Assembly: GCA_002295325.1 (NCBI GenBank)
Contig: DBGA01000069.1
Coordinates: 79,238 to 86,203 of the forward strand
Length of the DNA stretch: 6,966 nucleotides
Source of the DNA: Ruminococcaceae bacterium UBA866
Lineage (GTDB): Bacteria > Bacillota > Clostridia > Oscillospirales > Ruminococcaceae
Direction: 5' to 3'
In this document: positions 1 to 6,294 of the stretch, in pieces
How the letters are laid out: every line of letters begins with the position of its first letter
How positions within the stretch are numbered: position 1 is the stretch's first letter
Made by a program: the position numbers and the translations under genes
Notes under the pieces: model-generated
Database searches by the model: none
Told to the model about the DNA's origin: nothing
The model's input: the letters and a program-made list of their open reading frames with translations, nothing else

Positions 1-195
1 CATCAAGAAAAGAATGATGGGTTTAATAAATTAGGTATATATAATGTACATAAAAAAATTCAATTGAATTTTGGAGTTCAGTATGGCATCACCTTTTCAG
101 ATAATCTCCCACTAGGCGGTGTTAAAACATCCATTAAATTGCCAATTATAAAAAATTGCAATAACGATCAAAACGTTGTAAATGGAGGTAATTAA
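1..195 (+). CDS. Sensor histidine kinase, YesM-like, C-terminal end (partial)
   Basis: An open frame enters from the left edge and ends at TAA 193-195, giving the last 64 residues of a protein. The segment LGIYNVHKKIQLNFGVQYG followed by a GGVKTSIKLPII-like end matches the last part of the HATPase_c domain of YesM-type membrane kinases, where a glycine motif, an 'N-V-x-x-(R/K)-I' helix and a final beta strand ending in LPI are typical. The kinase would autophosphorylate at the membrane and pass phosphate to the regulator that follows. Its stop codon abuts the ATG of that regulator (TAAATG), so the two are almost certainly co-transcribed and translationally coupled. The sensor, HAMP and His-kinase parts lie outside the window, so the signal cannot be read. 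The family call rests on a short fragment and on the YesN-like neighbour. Confidence 0.8.
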   Translation, partial: HQEKNDGFNKLGIYNVHKKIQLNFGVQYGITFSDNLPLGGVKTSIKLPIIKNCNNDQNVVNGGN

Positions 196-1776
196 ATGTA
201 TTCTGTTTTATTGGTGGATGATGACCCAGTTGTAAAGATTAAAATAAAATCTATAATAGATTGGAATGCACTCGGTTTTGAAATAAACGATGAGCCTTGT
301 AATGGTTTTGAAGCACTCAAACTTATTGAAGCAAATGACTATACCATTATTATTACAGATATTACAATGCCTAAAATGAATGGCTTAGAATTTATAGACA
401 GGATAAAACAGTTAGGTTCAACTGCTGAGATTATCGTTTTAAGTGGATATAACGAATATGATTTTGTTAGACAATCTTTTAAATACGGAGTTGTTGATTA
501 TCTATTAAAAAGTGACATTAATAGCGATAATATTGTTCAACTTCTAGATAAGTGCATGGCCAATTTAAAGCAGAAAAACATACAAAAAGACGAAACAAAT
601 ATTTCTAATAAAGTCTTTAAAAAGCATGTTTTAGAACAATTAATCAGTAAGTCAATTGGGACAGGCATCTATGAGCAAATAAAAACATGTGGGCTACAAA
701 TCCATAATGAAAATATAATACTAGCCATTTTTTGCATCGACAACTACAAGATCCTTGAGGATAAAATGGATTTCTTTGTTATGCAGAATTTACTAAATTC
801 AATTTTAAGTTTATTTGATAGAAAACAAAATGAATTTAAAATAGGAGAAATACTGAAAATTTCAAATAAAAAATATCTATATATTATGTCCTTTAAAGAT
901 GAAGCTAGCTTAGGTGAAATTTTAAGAAAATCAAATATTATTCTCAAGAGCATCATTTACGATTTCAAACAATTCTATAACCTTTCGGTAACGTGCGGTA
1001 TAAGTGATGTATTTTCTGGCTATGAAAATATTAATAATGCCTATCACCAAGCCGAAAAAGCAATTAAAATGAAAATAATTTATGGTTGCTCAAATATTAT
1101 AACTCAACAGCTTGTCTATAACGTTAATCACCACGATGTGCAAATTAGTAAAAATATTGTTGCAAATTTAGTTAAAAATATTGGCGAGGATGAGACACAA
1201 ATAAACATTGAACTTGAAACAATTAAAAATATTATTTCTAAACTTCAAATAAGCGATATTAAGGATGCTTATTCCCTATTTGAAAATCTTACCTTTATGA
1301 CAACGAATTTGTTGGCTGAAAGTGGGATTAAAATGGATGATTTGTTTTCCTCTGGTGTCAACTTTTGCAATGAGTTTATGAATATGGAAACTATTGAAGA
1401 AATGGAATTTTGGTATGAGTCCTTGATTAGAAAAGTAAACTCTATGTTAAGAGAACAGAATGATTCAAAAAGTCAAATTCTTGAAAAAGCCATTAAGTTT
1501 ATCAAAATTCATTATTGCGATACTATTTCCCTTAAAGTTGTAAGTGATTATTGCAATATTAGTGAATCACATTTGAGCAAATTGTTTTCAACTTACAAAC
1601 AGTATTCATTCATCCAACTTGTTACCTCTCTTAGAATCGAAAAAGCAAAGTCCCTTATTAGAGAAAAAAACAAATCAATTGGCGAAATTTGCGAAGAAGT
1701 AGGCTATGAAAATCAAGAACACTTTAGTAGGGTTTTTAAAAAAATGGTGGGAGTTAGCCCCAAAAAATTTATCTAG
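196..1776 (+). CDS. Response regulator, receiver + AraC-type HTH (YesN-like)
   Basis: This is a cytoplasmic transcription regulator of 526 residues, a normal length for YesN-like proteins. Residues 1-120 form the receiver domain: acidic residues D8-D9, phospho-acceptor D55 in ITDITMPKMNG, S83 in LSGY, and K105 in DYLLKSD. The middle (about 135-420) is a divergent linker; around 264-297 the pattern VTCGIS, then AYHQAEKAIKMK and YG, resembles the degenerate GGDEF-like region common in this family. Residues about 428-526 are the AraC DNA-binding domain with two helix-turn-helices, near 444-465 and 494-515 (SIGEICEEVGYENQEHFSRVFKK), ending in the family's GVSPKKF motif. The ATG is preceded by GGAGG at 184-188 with a 7-base spacer and directly follows the kinase stop. 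Its probable target (inference) is the transporter promoter just downstream, where tandem 10-bp repeats sit. No terminator is visible before the next gene. Confidence 0.95.
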   Translation: MYSVLLVDDDPVVKIKIKSIIDWNALGFEINDEPCNGFEALKLIEANDYTIIITDITMPKMNGLEFIDRIKQLGSTAEIIVLSGYNEYDFVRQSFKYGVVDYLLKSDINSDNIVQLLDKCMANLKQKNIQKDETNISNKVFKKHVLEQLISKSIGTGIYEQIKTCGLQIHNENIILAIFCIDNYKILEDKMDFFVMQNLLNSILSLFDRKQNEFKIGEILKISNKKYLYIMSFKDEASLGEILRKSNIILKSIIYDFKQFYNLSVTCGISDVFSGYENINNAYHQAEKAIKMKIIYGCSNIITQQLVYNVNHHDVQISKNIVANLVKNIGEDETQINIELETIKNIISKLQISDIKDAYSLFENLTFMTTNLLAESGIKMDDLFSSGVNFCNEFMNMETIEEMEFWYESLIRKVNSMLREQNDSKSQILEKAIKFIKIHYCDTISLKVVSDYCNISESHLSKLFSTYKQYSFIQLVTSLRIEKAKSLIREKNKSIGEICEEVGYENQEHFSRVFKKMVGVSPKKFI

Positions 1777-1792
1777 TGCAGTTTAAATACGT

Positions 1793-1822
1793 TAAATATC
1801 ATAAAATATCATAAAATATCAT
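1793..1822 (+). repeat. Three tandem 10-bp repeats, probable regulator binding site
   Basis: The units TAAATATCAT, AAAATATCAT and AAAATATCAT follow one another at an exact 10-base period, with a diverged copy (TAAATACGTT, 7 of 10 matches) just before at 1784-1793. They start 16 bases after the stop of the AraC-type regulator and end at the presumed -35 region of the transporter promoter. Direct repeats on one helical face next to a -35 are typical of AraC-type activator sites. That this site binds the regulator encoded upstream is inference. Confidence 0.6.
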
Positions 1823-1850
1823 TTGTATTTTGTGAAATATTTCCTATAAT
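1822..1850 (+). promoter_or_regulatory. Candidate sigma-A promoter of the transporter operon
   Basis: A perfect -10 box TATAAT lies at 1845-1850. The -35 match is poor: TTTGTA at 1822-1827 with a 17-base spacer, or TTGTAT at 1823-1828 with 16, each about 3 of 6. A weak -35 beside the tandem repeats fits an activator-dependent promoter. The spacer contains the perfect palindrome GAAATATTTC (1834-1843). The start of transcription would fall near 1857, where a small inverted repeat GTGG-AAATA-CCAC (1857-1869) would form the 5' end of the message. The function of the two small palindromes is unknown. Confidence 0.65.
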
Positions 1851-1892
1851 GATGTTGTGGAAATACCACTAATATTTTGAGGAGGAAACAAT

Positions 1893-3218
1893 ATGAAATT
1901 TTTTAAGAAAACCAAACTGCTATCACTTCTATTAGCAACTTCACTTATGATAGCTGTATTTTCTGGATGCTCTACAAGCAATGATGGTACTGACCCCAAA
2001 TCAAGTTCTCCTGCAAGTATGCCAAATAGTTCAGAGGCAGTTCCTACAACCATTACATATGCGTTAGCAGATCCTCAGGACAACAAATATTGGGATAGTC
2101 AACTTGAAAACTTCTGCAAAGAATACAAAAACTATACCGTAGACATTGAGTGTTTCGGTGGAACAGATGATATGATGAAAAATTTAAAAATCCGTCAATC
2201 AGCTGATCAATTACCTGATATTATACAGTTAAAACCTGACTTCATCAATGATCTCAAAGATAGCCTAATGGTATGGGATGCAAGTGATGAAACTGTTACT
2301 AAAAACTCTTTTGCAAAAAGATTTGAACAAGACGGCAAGATTTACGGCTTACCATTAAGAAGCTTTAATGAATTCGTTTACTATAAAAAGTCAATTTTTA
2401 AAGAACTTAAGCTTGAGATTCCTCAAACTTGGGAACAATTTATAAAAGTTTGCACAACAATCAAGGAAAGTGGCAAATACACTCCTATTGCAATGGGTGC
2501 AAAAGATGTTTGGCCTGTATATCCTTTCAATGAATTTATGCCACATTTGGTTGCAAATGATGAGAAAATCCTCTCAAACATTGCAAAACAAGATGAGCCA
2601 TTTTCTAAAGGTGGCGGATTCTATGATGCCTATTCTATGATTAATGATTTATATTCTGCTGACGTTATGGGTCCAGACCCTCTTGGTGTTGGTTGTGACC
2701 AATCACAACAAGTTTTTGAATCAAATCAAGCTGCTATGATTGTGTTAGGTCAATGGTATCTTCCAAACTATATTGCACACGTTGGCAATACTGATGACTT
2801 AGGTTTCTTCTCTTTGCCTGTTGTAAAAGAAGGCGAGAAAAATCGAGTTATGACTATGGCTGATAACTTCCTAACTATCAATAAGAACTCTAAAAATCTT
2901 GACGCTGCCAAAGAGTTTATTACATGGAGCTTTAGCAATGATGTCTACAAAGGATATTTGGAAGCAACTATGAATAACTCAACAGTAGAGGGCGTCACCA
3001 ATGATAATCCTTTGTTTAAAGAATATCGTGAGAATTCAAATGCCGAAAGCTTCTTATTCTATCCTGGAAACAGTGACTATTCTGACCTTGTAAACCAAAC
3101 AAAATTAGATACAAAATCAATTGGACAAAGAATGTTATCAGGCGAAAAATATGACTCAATGCTTAAAGATTTGAATAATAAATGGAAAACTGCTCGAAAA
3201 GATTTAGGAATTAAATAA
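1893..3218 (+). CDS. Sugar ABC transporter substrate-binding lipoprotein
   Basis: This 441-residue extracellular solute-binding protein belongs to the family-1 (CUT1, maltose-binding-like) class and has a normal length. The N-terminus has a basic start (MKFFKKTK), a hydrophobic stretch (9-23) and a lipobox ending in FSGC, so C26 would be lipidated and anchor the mature protein to the outer face of the membrane. A Ser/Pro/Thr/Asn-rich linker (about 27-52) precedes the two-lobed fold. Family-like landmarks are LPDIIQL, DGKIYGLPLRSFNEFVYYKKSIF and PQTWEQF in the first half, and AAMIVLGQW and AAKEFITWSFS in the second. GGAGG at 1881-1885 with a 7-base spacer supports the ATG at 1893. It is the first gene of the transporter unit. 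The substrate cannot be read from sequence; the neighbouring broken polysaccharidase gene suggests an oligosaccharide (inference). Confidence 0.93.
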   Translation: MKFFKKTKLLSLLLATSLMIAVFSGCSTSNDGTDPKSSSPASMPNSSEAVPTTITYALADPQDNKYWDSQLENFCKEYKNYTVDIECFGGTDDMMKNLKIRQSADQLPDIIQLKPDFINDLKDSLMVWDASDETVTKNSFAKRFEQDGKIYGLPLRSFNEFVYYKKSIFKELKLEIPQTWEQFIKVCTTIKESGKYTPIAMGAKDVWPVYPFNEFMPHLVANDEKILSNIAKQDEPFSKGGGFYDAYSMINDLYSADVMGPDPLGVGCDQSQQVFESNQAAMIVLGQWYLPNYIAHVGNTDDLGFFSLPVVKEGEKNRVMTMADNFLTINKNSKNLDAAKEFITWSFSNDVYKGYLEATMNNSTVEGVTNDNPLFKEYRENSNAESFLFYPGNSDYSDLVNQTKLDTKSIGQRMLSGEKYDSMLKDLNNKWKTARKDLGIK

Positions 3219-3226
3219 TTGATACA

Positions 3227-3258
3227 TTATGGGAATTGCTTAAAAGCAATTCCCATAA
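3227..3258 (+). promoter_or_regulatory. 14-bp intercistronic hairpin between binding protein and permease
   Basis: A perfect inverted repeat has arms at 3227-3240 and 3245-3258 (core GGGAATTGCT / AGCAATTCCC) around a TAAA loop. It begins 9 bases after the binding-protein stop and ends 20 bases before the first permease ATG. No T-run follows on either strand, so it does not look like an intrinsic terminator. In comparable sugar importers such a hairpin protects the 5' message from 3' exonuclease or marks a processing site, so that binding protein is made in excess over permease. That role is inferred here. Confidence 0.75.
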
Positions 3259-3278
3259 ATAACAAAAGGGAGATTTAA

Positions 3279-4160
3279 ATGATAAAAAAATATAAGCAAC
3301 AACACAGTTTGATTGTTTTCTCATTTTTATTAATACCTGTCACACTCCTTTTATTATTTCTTATTTATCCTACTTTCAAGCTTTTACAGCTCAGTTTTAC
3401 AAATTGGGATGGCACTAGAACAACTTTTGATTATATTGGATTTAAAAACTACAAAAATATATTTATCAATTCAAAAGATGTATGGATTTCTCTTAGAAAT
3501 AATTTAATCTATTTTGGAACTCACATTATAGCAATACCCTTAGAAATTATAGCATCGGTTCTATTATGCAAAAAGGCATGTGGCATGAATTTTTTTAAGT
3601 CTGTAACTTTTATGCCATATATGATAAATGGAGTAGCAGTTGCATACATGTTTTCGTTTTTTTACAGTCCTATCGGTGGACCTCTCAATGCAATTCTAGC
3701 TAGTATCGGTCTTGAATCTCTACAGATGAATTGGCTGAGCAATGTTAATATTGTCAATTTCTCTTTAGCGGGGGTTTCCCTTTGGAGGTTCTGTGGACTA
3801 CATATTATATTATTTATTTCTGGCATAAAGTCTGTGCCAAAAGATTACTATGAAGCTGCCGAAATTGACGGTGCATCATTTTTTCAAAAACTATGGTATA
3901 TCACCATTCCAGGTATTAAAAGAGTCATTGAGATGGTTCTTTTTTTAAATGTGCGTGGTGCACTACAAGTCTTTGATATCCCTTTCCTTATTACAAATGG
4001 TGGTCCTGGATTTGCATCTTCAACGTTTACAACCTATACATTAGACACAGCCTTTAAGTACGACCAATTTGGAATGGCATCTGCAATGGCAGTTGTTTTG
4101 ATGCTCATAATCTGTTTTATTTCACTCATGCAAAAAAGATTTGTAAAAATTAGGGGGTGA
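3279..4160 (+). CDS. Sugar ABC transporter permease, MalF/LacF/LplB-like
   Basis: This 293-residue integral membrane protein is one of the two channel subunits of the importer. Hydrophobic segments lie near 11-31, 74-96, 108-130, 157-181, 215-227 and 265-284, consistent with six membrane helices. The cytoplasmic EAA loop, which docks the ATPase, is seen at about 191-211: YEAAEIDGASFFQKLWYITIP, with E192-A193-A194 and G198. The conserved TNGGP motif lies at 239-243. The ATG is preceded by AGGGAGA (3267-3273). The gene follows the intercistronic hairpin and is separated from the second permease by only four bases, so the two form a unit. Substrate specificity cannot be deduced from the permease. 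Its closest named relatives are carbohydrate (CUT1) permeases; the exact subfamily is uncertain. Confidence 0.93.
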   Translation: MIKKYKQQHSLIVFSFLLIPVTLLLLFLIYPTFKLLQLSFTNWDGTRTTFDYIGFKNYKNIFINSKDVWISLRNNLIYFGTHIIAIPLEIIASVLLCKKACGMNFFKSVTFMPYMINGVAVAYMFSFFYSPIGGPLNAILASIGLESLQMNWLSNVNIVNFSLAGVSLWRFCGLHIILFISGIKSVPKDYYEAAEIDGASFFQKLWYITIPGIKRVIEMVLFLNVRGALQVFDIPFLITNGGPGFASSTFTTYTLDTAFKYDQFGMASAMAVVLMLIICFISLMQKRFVKIRG

Positions 4161-4164
4161 GCAA

Positions 4165-5040
4165 ATGACTGAAACTACAGCCCAAAGCAAACACAAACGG
4201 ACAATGTTCTATAAGACTGGCAGTGTAATTAATAAAGTGTTTTTATATATAATATTAATATTTATAACACTTATTGTATTTATTCCACTTAGTACACTCG
4301 TTCTTGCCGCATTTAAAACGCCCATGGAGATCTCACAGTGGCAGCCATTTGCACTCCCCAAGAGTTTAAACCTTGAAAACTTCATCTTAGCATCTAGCGA
4401 AGCTAAGATGGGGTTAGCCTTTAAGAACTCTATGATTTTATCCATTTCTACGGTGTTATTAAATATTATTCTTGGAACAATGACATCCTACATACTAGTC
4501 AGACACAACTTTAAAGGTAAGTCTCTAGTTATGCTCATGTTCATGTTCGCTATGGTTCTTCCTTTTTATACGACCGAAATCGCAAGATTTAGCATCATTC
4601 AAAAAATGGGTTTATACAACTCTATGCTCGCTCCCCTAATTATTTATATTGGTACTGATATGATGCAAATTTACATCTATGCCCAATATATAGAAAAGAT
4701 TCCCTATACGTTAGAGGAGGCTGCAATGATGGAGGGTGCATCTTCTTTTGTTATCTTTAGAAAAGTTATCTTTCCTCTCTTACTACCAGCTTCGGCAACA
4801 CTTGGAATCATCAAGTTTGTAGAAGTAATCAATGATATGTACATACCCTATTTATATATGCCATCAAGCAAGTTAAAAACGCTTTCCACCGCATTGATGA
4901 TGTTTGCAGGACAACGCAATATGAACTGGGGTAAATTATCAGCAGCTATCATTATCGTTATGCTCCCTACCCTATTGATTTATCTCATATTCCAAAAAGC
5001 AATTATTGGTGGAATTTCTCAAGGTGCAGTTAAAGAATAG
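4165..5040 (+). CDS. Sugar ABC transporter permease, MalG/UgpE/LplC-like
   Basis: This 291-residue integral membrane protein is the partner of the preceding permease. Membrane segments are seen near 24-49, 86-110, 120-137, 151-175, 198-220 and 257-277. The EAA loop at about 181-208 contains YTLEEAAMMEGASSF with E185-A186-A187 and G191, and ends in LLLP. The C-terminus GGISQGAVKE matches the conserved 'G(L/I)(T/S)xGAVK' tail of MalG-type subunits. The ribosome binding site AGGGGGTGA overlaps the stop of the first permease (TGA 4158-4160), so translation is coupled. No ATP-binding subunit follows; as is common for CUT1 importers of Gram-positive bacteria, a shared MsmK/UgpC-type ATPase elsewhere in the genome probably serves it (inference from family knowledge). 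Confidence 0.93.
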   Translation: MTETTAQSKHKRTMFYKTGSVINKVFLYIILIFITLIVFIPLSTLVLAAFKTPMEISQWQPFALPKSLNLENFILASSEAKMGLAFKNSMILSISTVLLNIILGTMTSYILVRHNFKGKSLVMLMFMFAMVLPFYTTEIARFSIIQKMGLYNSMLAPLIIYIGTDMMQIYIYAQYIEKIPYTLEEAAMMEGASSFVIFRKVIFPLLLPASATLGIIKFVEVINDMYIPYLYMPSSKLKTLSTALMMFAGQRNMNWGKLSAAIIIVMLPTLLIYLIFQKAIIGGISQGAVKE

Positions 5041-5060
5041 TCTTCATTAGTGTTAAGAAT

Positions 5061-5065
5061 GGAGG
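5061..5065 (+). promoter_or_regulatory. Intact RBS in front of a lost start codon
   Basis: GGAGG stands 20 bases after the second permease and seven bases before ATA at 5073-5075. In the reading frame that encodes the signal peptide, ATA occupies exactly the place where ATG is expected, so the start was probably lost by a G-to-A change. No in-frame ATG, GTG or TTG replaces it at a usable distance. Confidence 0.6.
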
Positions 5066-5072
5066 AAATTTT

Positions 5073-5810
5073 ATATTTTCGAAAAAACTTATAAAAAATG
5101 TTGCTAAAATACTGACTTGTACTCTCTTGGCTTCCGTGATTCCCCTATCAAATATTCAAACAGTTAACGCTAAAGGCGAAACAATTGTAAATTGGAATGA
5201 CATCAGACAGGAAATAGATGGTTTTGATGCATCACAAGCATGTGATGTATATGGGGATCAGATTAATATCATCTAAAACCTAGCTATTAATACCAATTAC
5301 ATTAAGGTTGAGTTTGATAAAGGTGGTAAGGAATGGGATAAACATCTAGGCAAATTAAATTTAAATGTGATAGTAATTTTCCAATACCATATGACACATT
5401 AGCCGATTGGTCAAAAACCTTCAATCACTCGCAAAATTGGAAACCACACTGATAAATTAATTTCTTTTGAAGGTGACTCTACTAGGGCTAGACGAACAAC
5501 TGCAACAACTGAACATATTGTTTACAAAGCTCCCGGTGAATCTGTAATTAAGGATTTTACAGCTAAATTTTTTTGCTTTAGAACATATTCATCACCCTTT
5601 AATTTCTACACTTCTAATGATGGTGTTGTATGGACGAAAATAGACACAAACTTCACGGGCGACATCTATACAAACGACTATTGGCACAGACAATACTGTA
5701 GCCCGACCAATAACAACCTTAACTCTAAATATCTAAAAATTGAATTTGGTGGAAGTGGAATGTTTGAATGGGATAAACAATTATCCGAACTCTATTTTAA
5801 CTTTATTTAG
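5073..5810 (+). pseudogene. Decayed secreted glycoside hydrolase (GH30-like) with carbohydrate-binding modules
   Basis: Joined across its lesions, this reads as a secreted carbohydrate-active enzyme. From ATA 5073 the frame gives a signal peptide (KKLIKN, hydrophobic core, TVNA cleavage site at about residue 33) and then IVNWNDIRQEIDGFDASQA, close to the start of GH30 catalytic domains (usually 'IDGFGAS'). A stop TAA (5274-5276) follows. Soon after comes NTNYIKVEF-EWDKHLGKL, the end of a beta-sandwich binding module. From about 5369 the sequence continues in another frame (DSNFPIPYDTLADW) and returns to the first frame at about 5450, running through HIVYKAPGESVIKDF and SPFNFYTSNDG to KYLKIEF-EWDKQLSEL and TAG 5808-5810. 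Nearly the whole catalytic domain is missing, implying an internal deletion near 5250-5290. It is the last member of the transporter unit. The GH30 assignment rests on a short segment and is moderate; the binding-module part is clearer. Confidence 0.8.
5331..5779 (+). repeat. 14-bp exact direct repeat marking two binding-module ends
   Basis: GAATGGGATAAACA occurs at 5331-5344 and at 5766-5779, both in the same frame and both coding E-W-D-K followed by H or Q. The surrounding residues are also alike: NYIKVEF-(7 residues)-EWDKHLGKLNLN against KYLKIEF-(6 residues)-EWDKQLSELYFNF. The old gene therefore had at least two copies of one binding module in tandem; the first copy has lost its front part. 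Confidence 0.7.
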
Positions 5811-5842
5811 TGCGCAATTTGATATATAGTAAGAATTAAAGT

Positions 5843-5881
5843 AGTAGTTGTACCCCCTGCATAGCGGGTACAACTACTTTT
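5843..5881 (+). terminator. Intrinsic terminator of the transporter unit
   Basis: A perfect 13-bp inverted repeat, AGTAGTTGTACCC at 5843-5855 and GGGTACAACTACT at 5866-5878, encloses a 10-base loop and is followed by TTTTCTGTTT. It begins 33 bases after the pseudogene stop. The T-run is short, so termination may be partial. On the minus strand the stem is followed only by a broken T-rich tail, so bidirectional action is possible but weaker. Confidence 0.8.
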
Positions 5882-5884
5882 CTG

Positions 5885-5906
5885 TTTGTGATAGAATGCT
5901 CACAAA
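5885..5906. repeat. Inverted repeat TTTGTGA-N8-TCACAAA
   Basis: Two perfect 7-base arms (5885-5891 and 5900-5906) flank an 8-base spacer just after the terminator. The symmetry resembles a dimeric-repressor or CRP-like operator in layout, or could be a weak RNA hairpin in a minus-strand transcript. Nothing in the sequence decides between these. Confidence 0.4.
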
Positions 5907-5929
5907 GTTTGAACATAAGAGCTAATAAA

Positions 5930-5958
5930 TCTATATAATATCACCATTTAGAAGTCAA
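5930..5958 (-). promoter_or_regulatory. Possible minus-strand promoter facing the terminator
   Basis: Read on the minus strand, TTGACT (5958-5953) and TATAGA (5935-5930) are spaced by 17 bases, matching the -35 box at 5 of 6 and the -10 box at 4 of 6. Transcription would start near 5923 and run left through the inverted repeat and the terminator stem. No open frame lies downstream, so if it is active it would make a short RNA. In AT-rich DNA such matches arise by chance. Confidence 0.3.
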
Positions 5959-6294
5959 CCCCAGTAAACCTAAAACTGTAATAATGGCTTAATTTAATGA
6001 ATAGTGAGTATTTTTTTTATTTGGTAATAATAAAATCAAATATACTAGTAACATATGAAGTTTATAGTTTTTTAAAACTAAAACACTTTATTGAATTAAC
6101 TTATTAAATTTATATTTAAGGGAAATTCAGCCACCTATCTTCCCAAACGAGCTAATTACTAGTTCCATTCACCTCTTATTGGCTTGTTTTCAGATAACAT
6201 TAAGAACTATTTGCTCTTTGAAAGCTGAAAACGTCATTTGGTTTTTGGTTTCCAGTTGGTAATATTGGTGGCAAGACTATGCTCACACTTTAAT
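5959..6294. other. AT-rich intergenic region, no gene seen
   Basis: This stretch separates the transporter unit from the convergent regulator gene. All frames are broken by stops at short intervals. It contains a run of eight T (6011-6018) without a stem before it, and an AT-only-like palindrome TAGTTTT-TT-AAAACTA (6065-6080). No clear terminator for the minus-strand gene ending at 6295 could be found; a weak imperfect stem (CTGAAAAC 6225-6232 with GTTTCCAG 6248-6255) is the best candidate and is not convincing. No tRNA, riboswitch or insertion-sequence ends were recognised. Confidence 0.5.

Noticed and set aside
1793..1822. The 10-bp tandem repeats as a short CRISPR-like or integration array.
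   Set aside because: There are no spacers between units, the unit is far too short, and no associated genes are present; a regulator site fits better.
1844..2053. Minus-strand open frame of 69 codons over the start of the binding-protein gene.
   Set aside because: It is antisense to the lipoprotein signal and linker, has no ribosome binding site, and runs across the promoter of the transporter; it is a shadow.
4383..4410. Perfect 9-bp inverted repeat CATCTTAGC / GCTAAGATG inside the second permease gene.
   Set aside because: A 9-bp stem with a 10-base loop is expected about once by chance in a window this size, and it lies within an intact, well-conserved coding frame.
6011..6046. T-run followed by TATACT as a possible plus-strand promoter or terminator.
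   Set aside because: No -35 box lies at a proper distance, no stem precedes the T-run, and no gene follows on the plus strand.
6190..6276. Minus-strand open stretch of about 28 codons (YYQLETKNQMTFSAFKEQ) resembling a protein tail.
   Set aside because: It is bounded by stops on both sides, has no ribosome binding site, and I could not tie it to a family with confidence. It could be a transposase relic, but a translated search would be needed.
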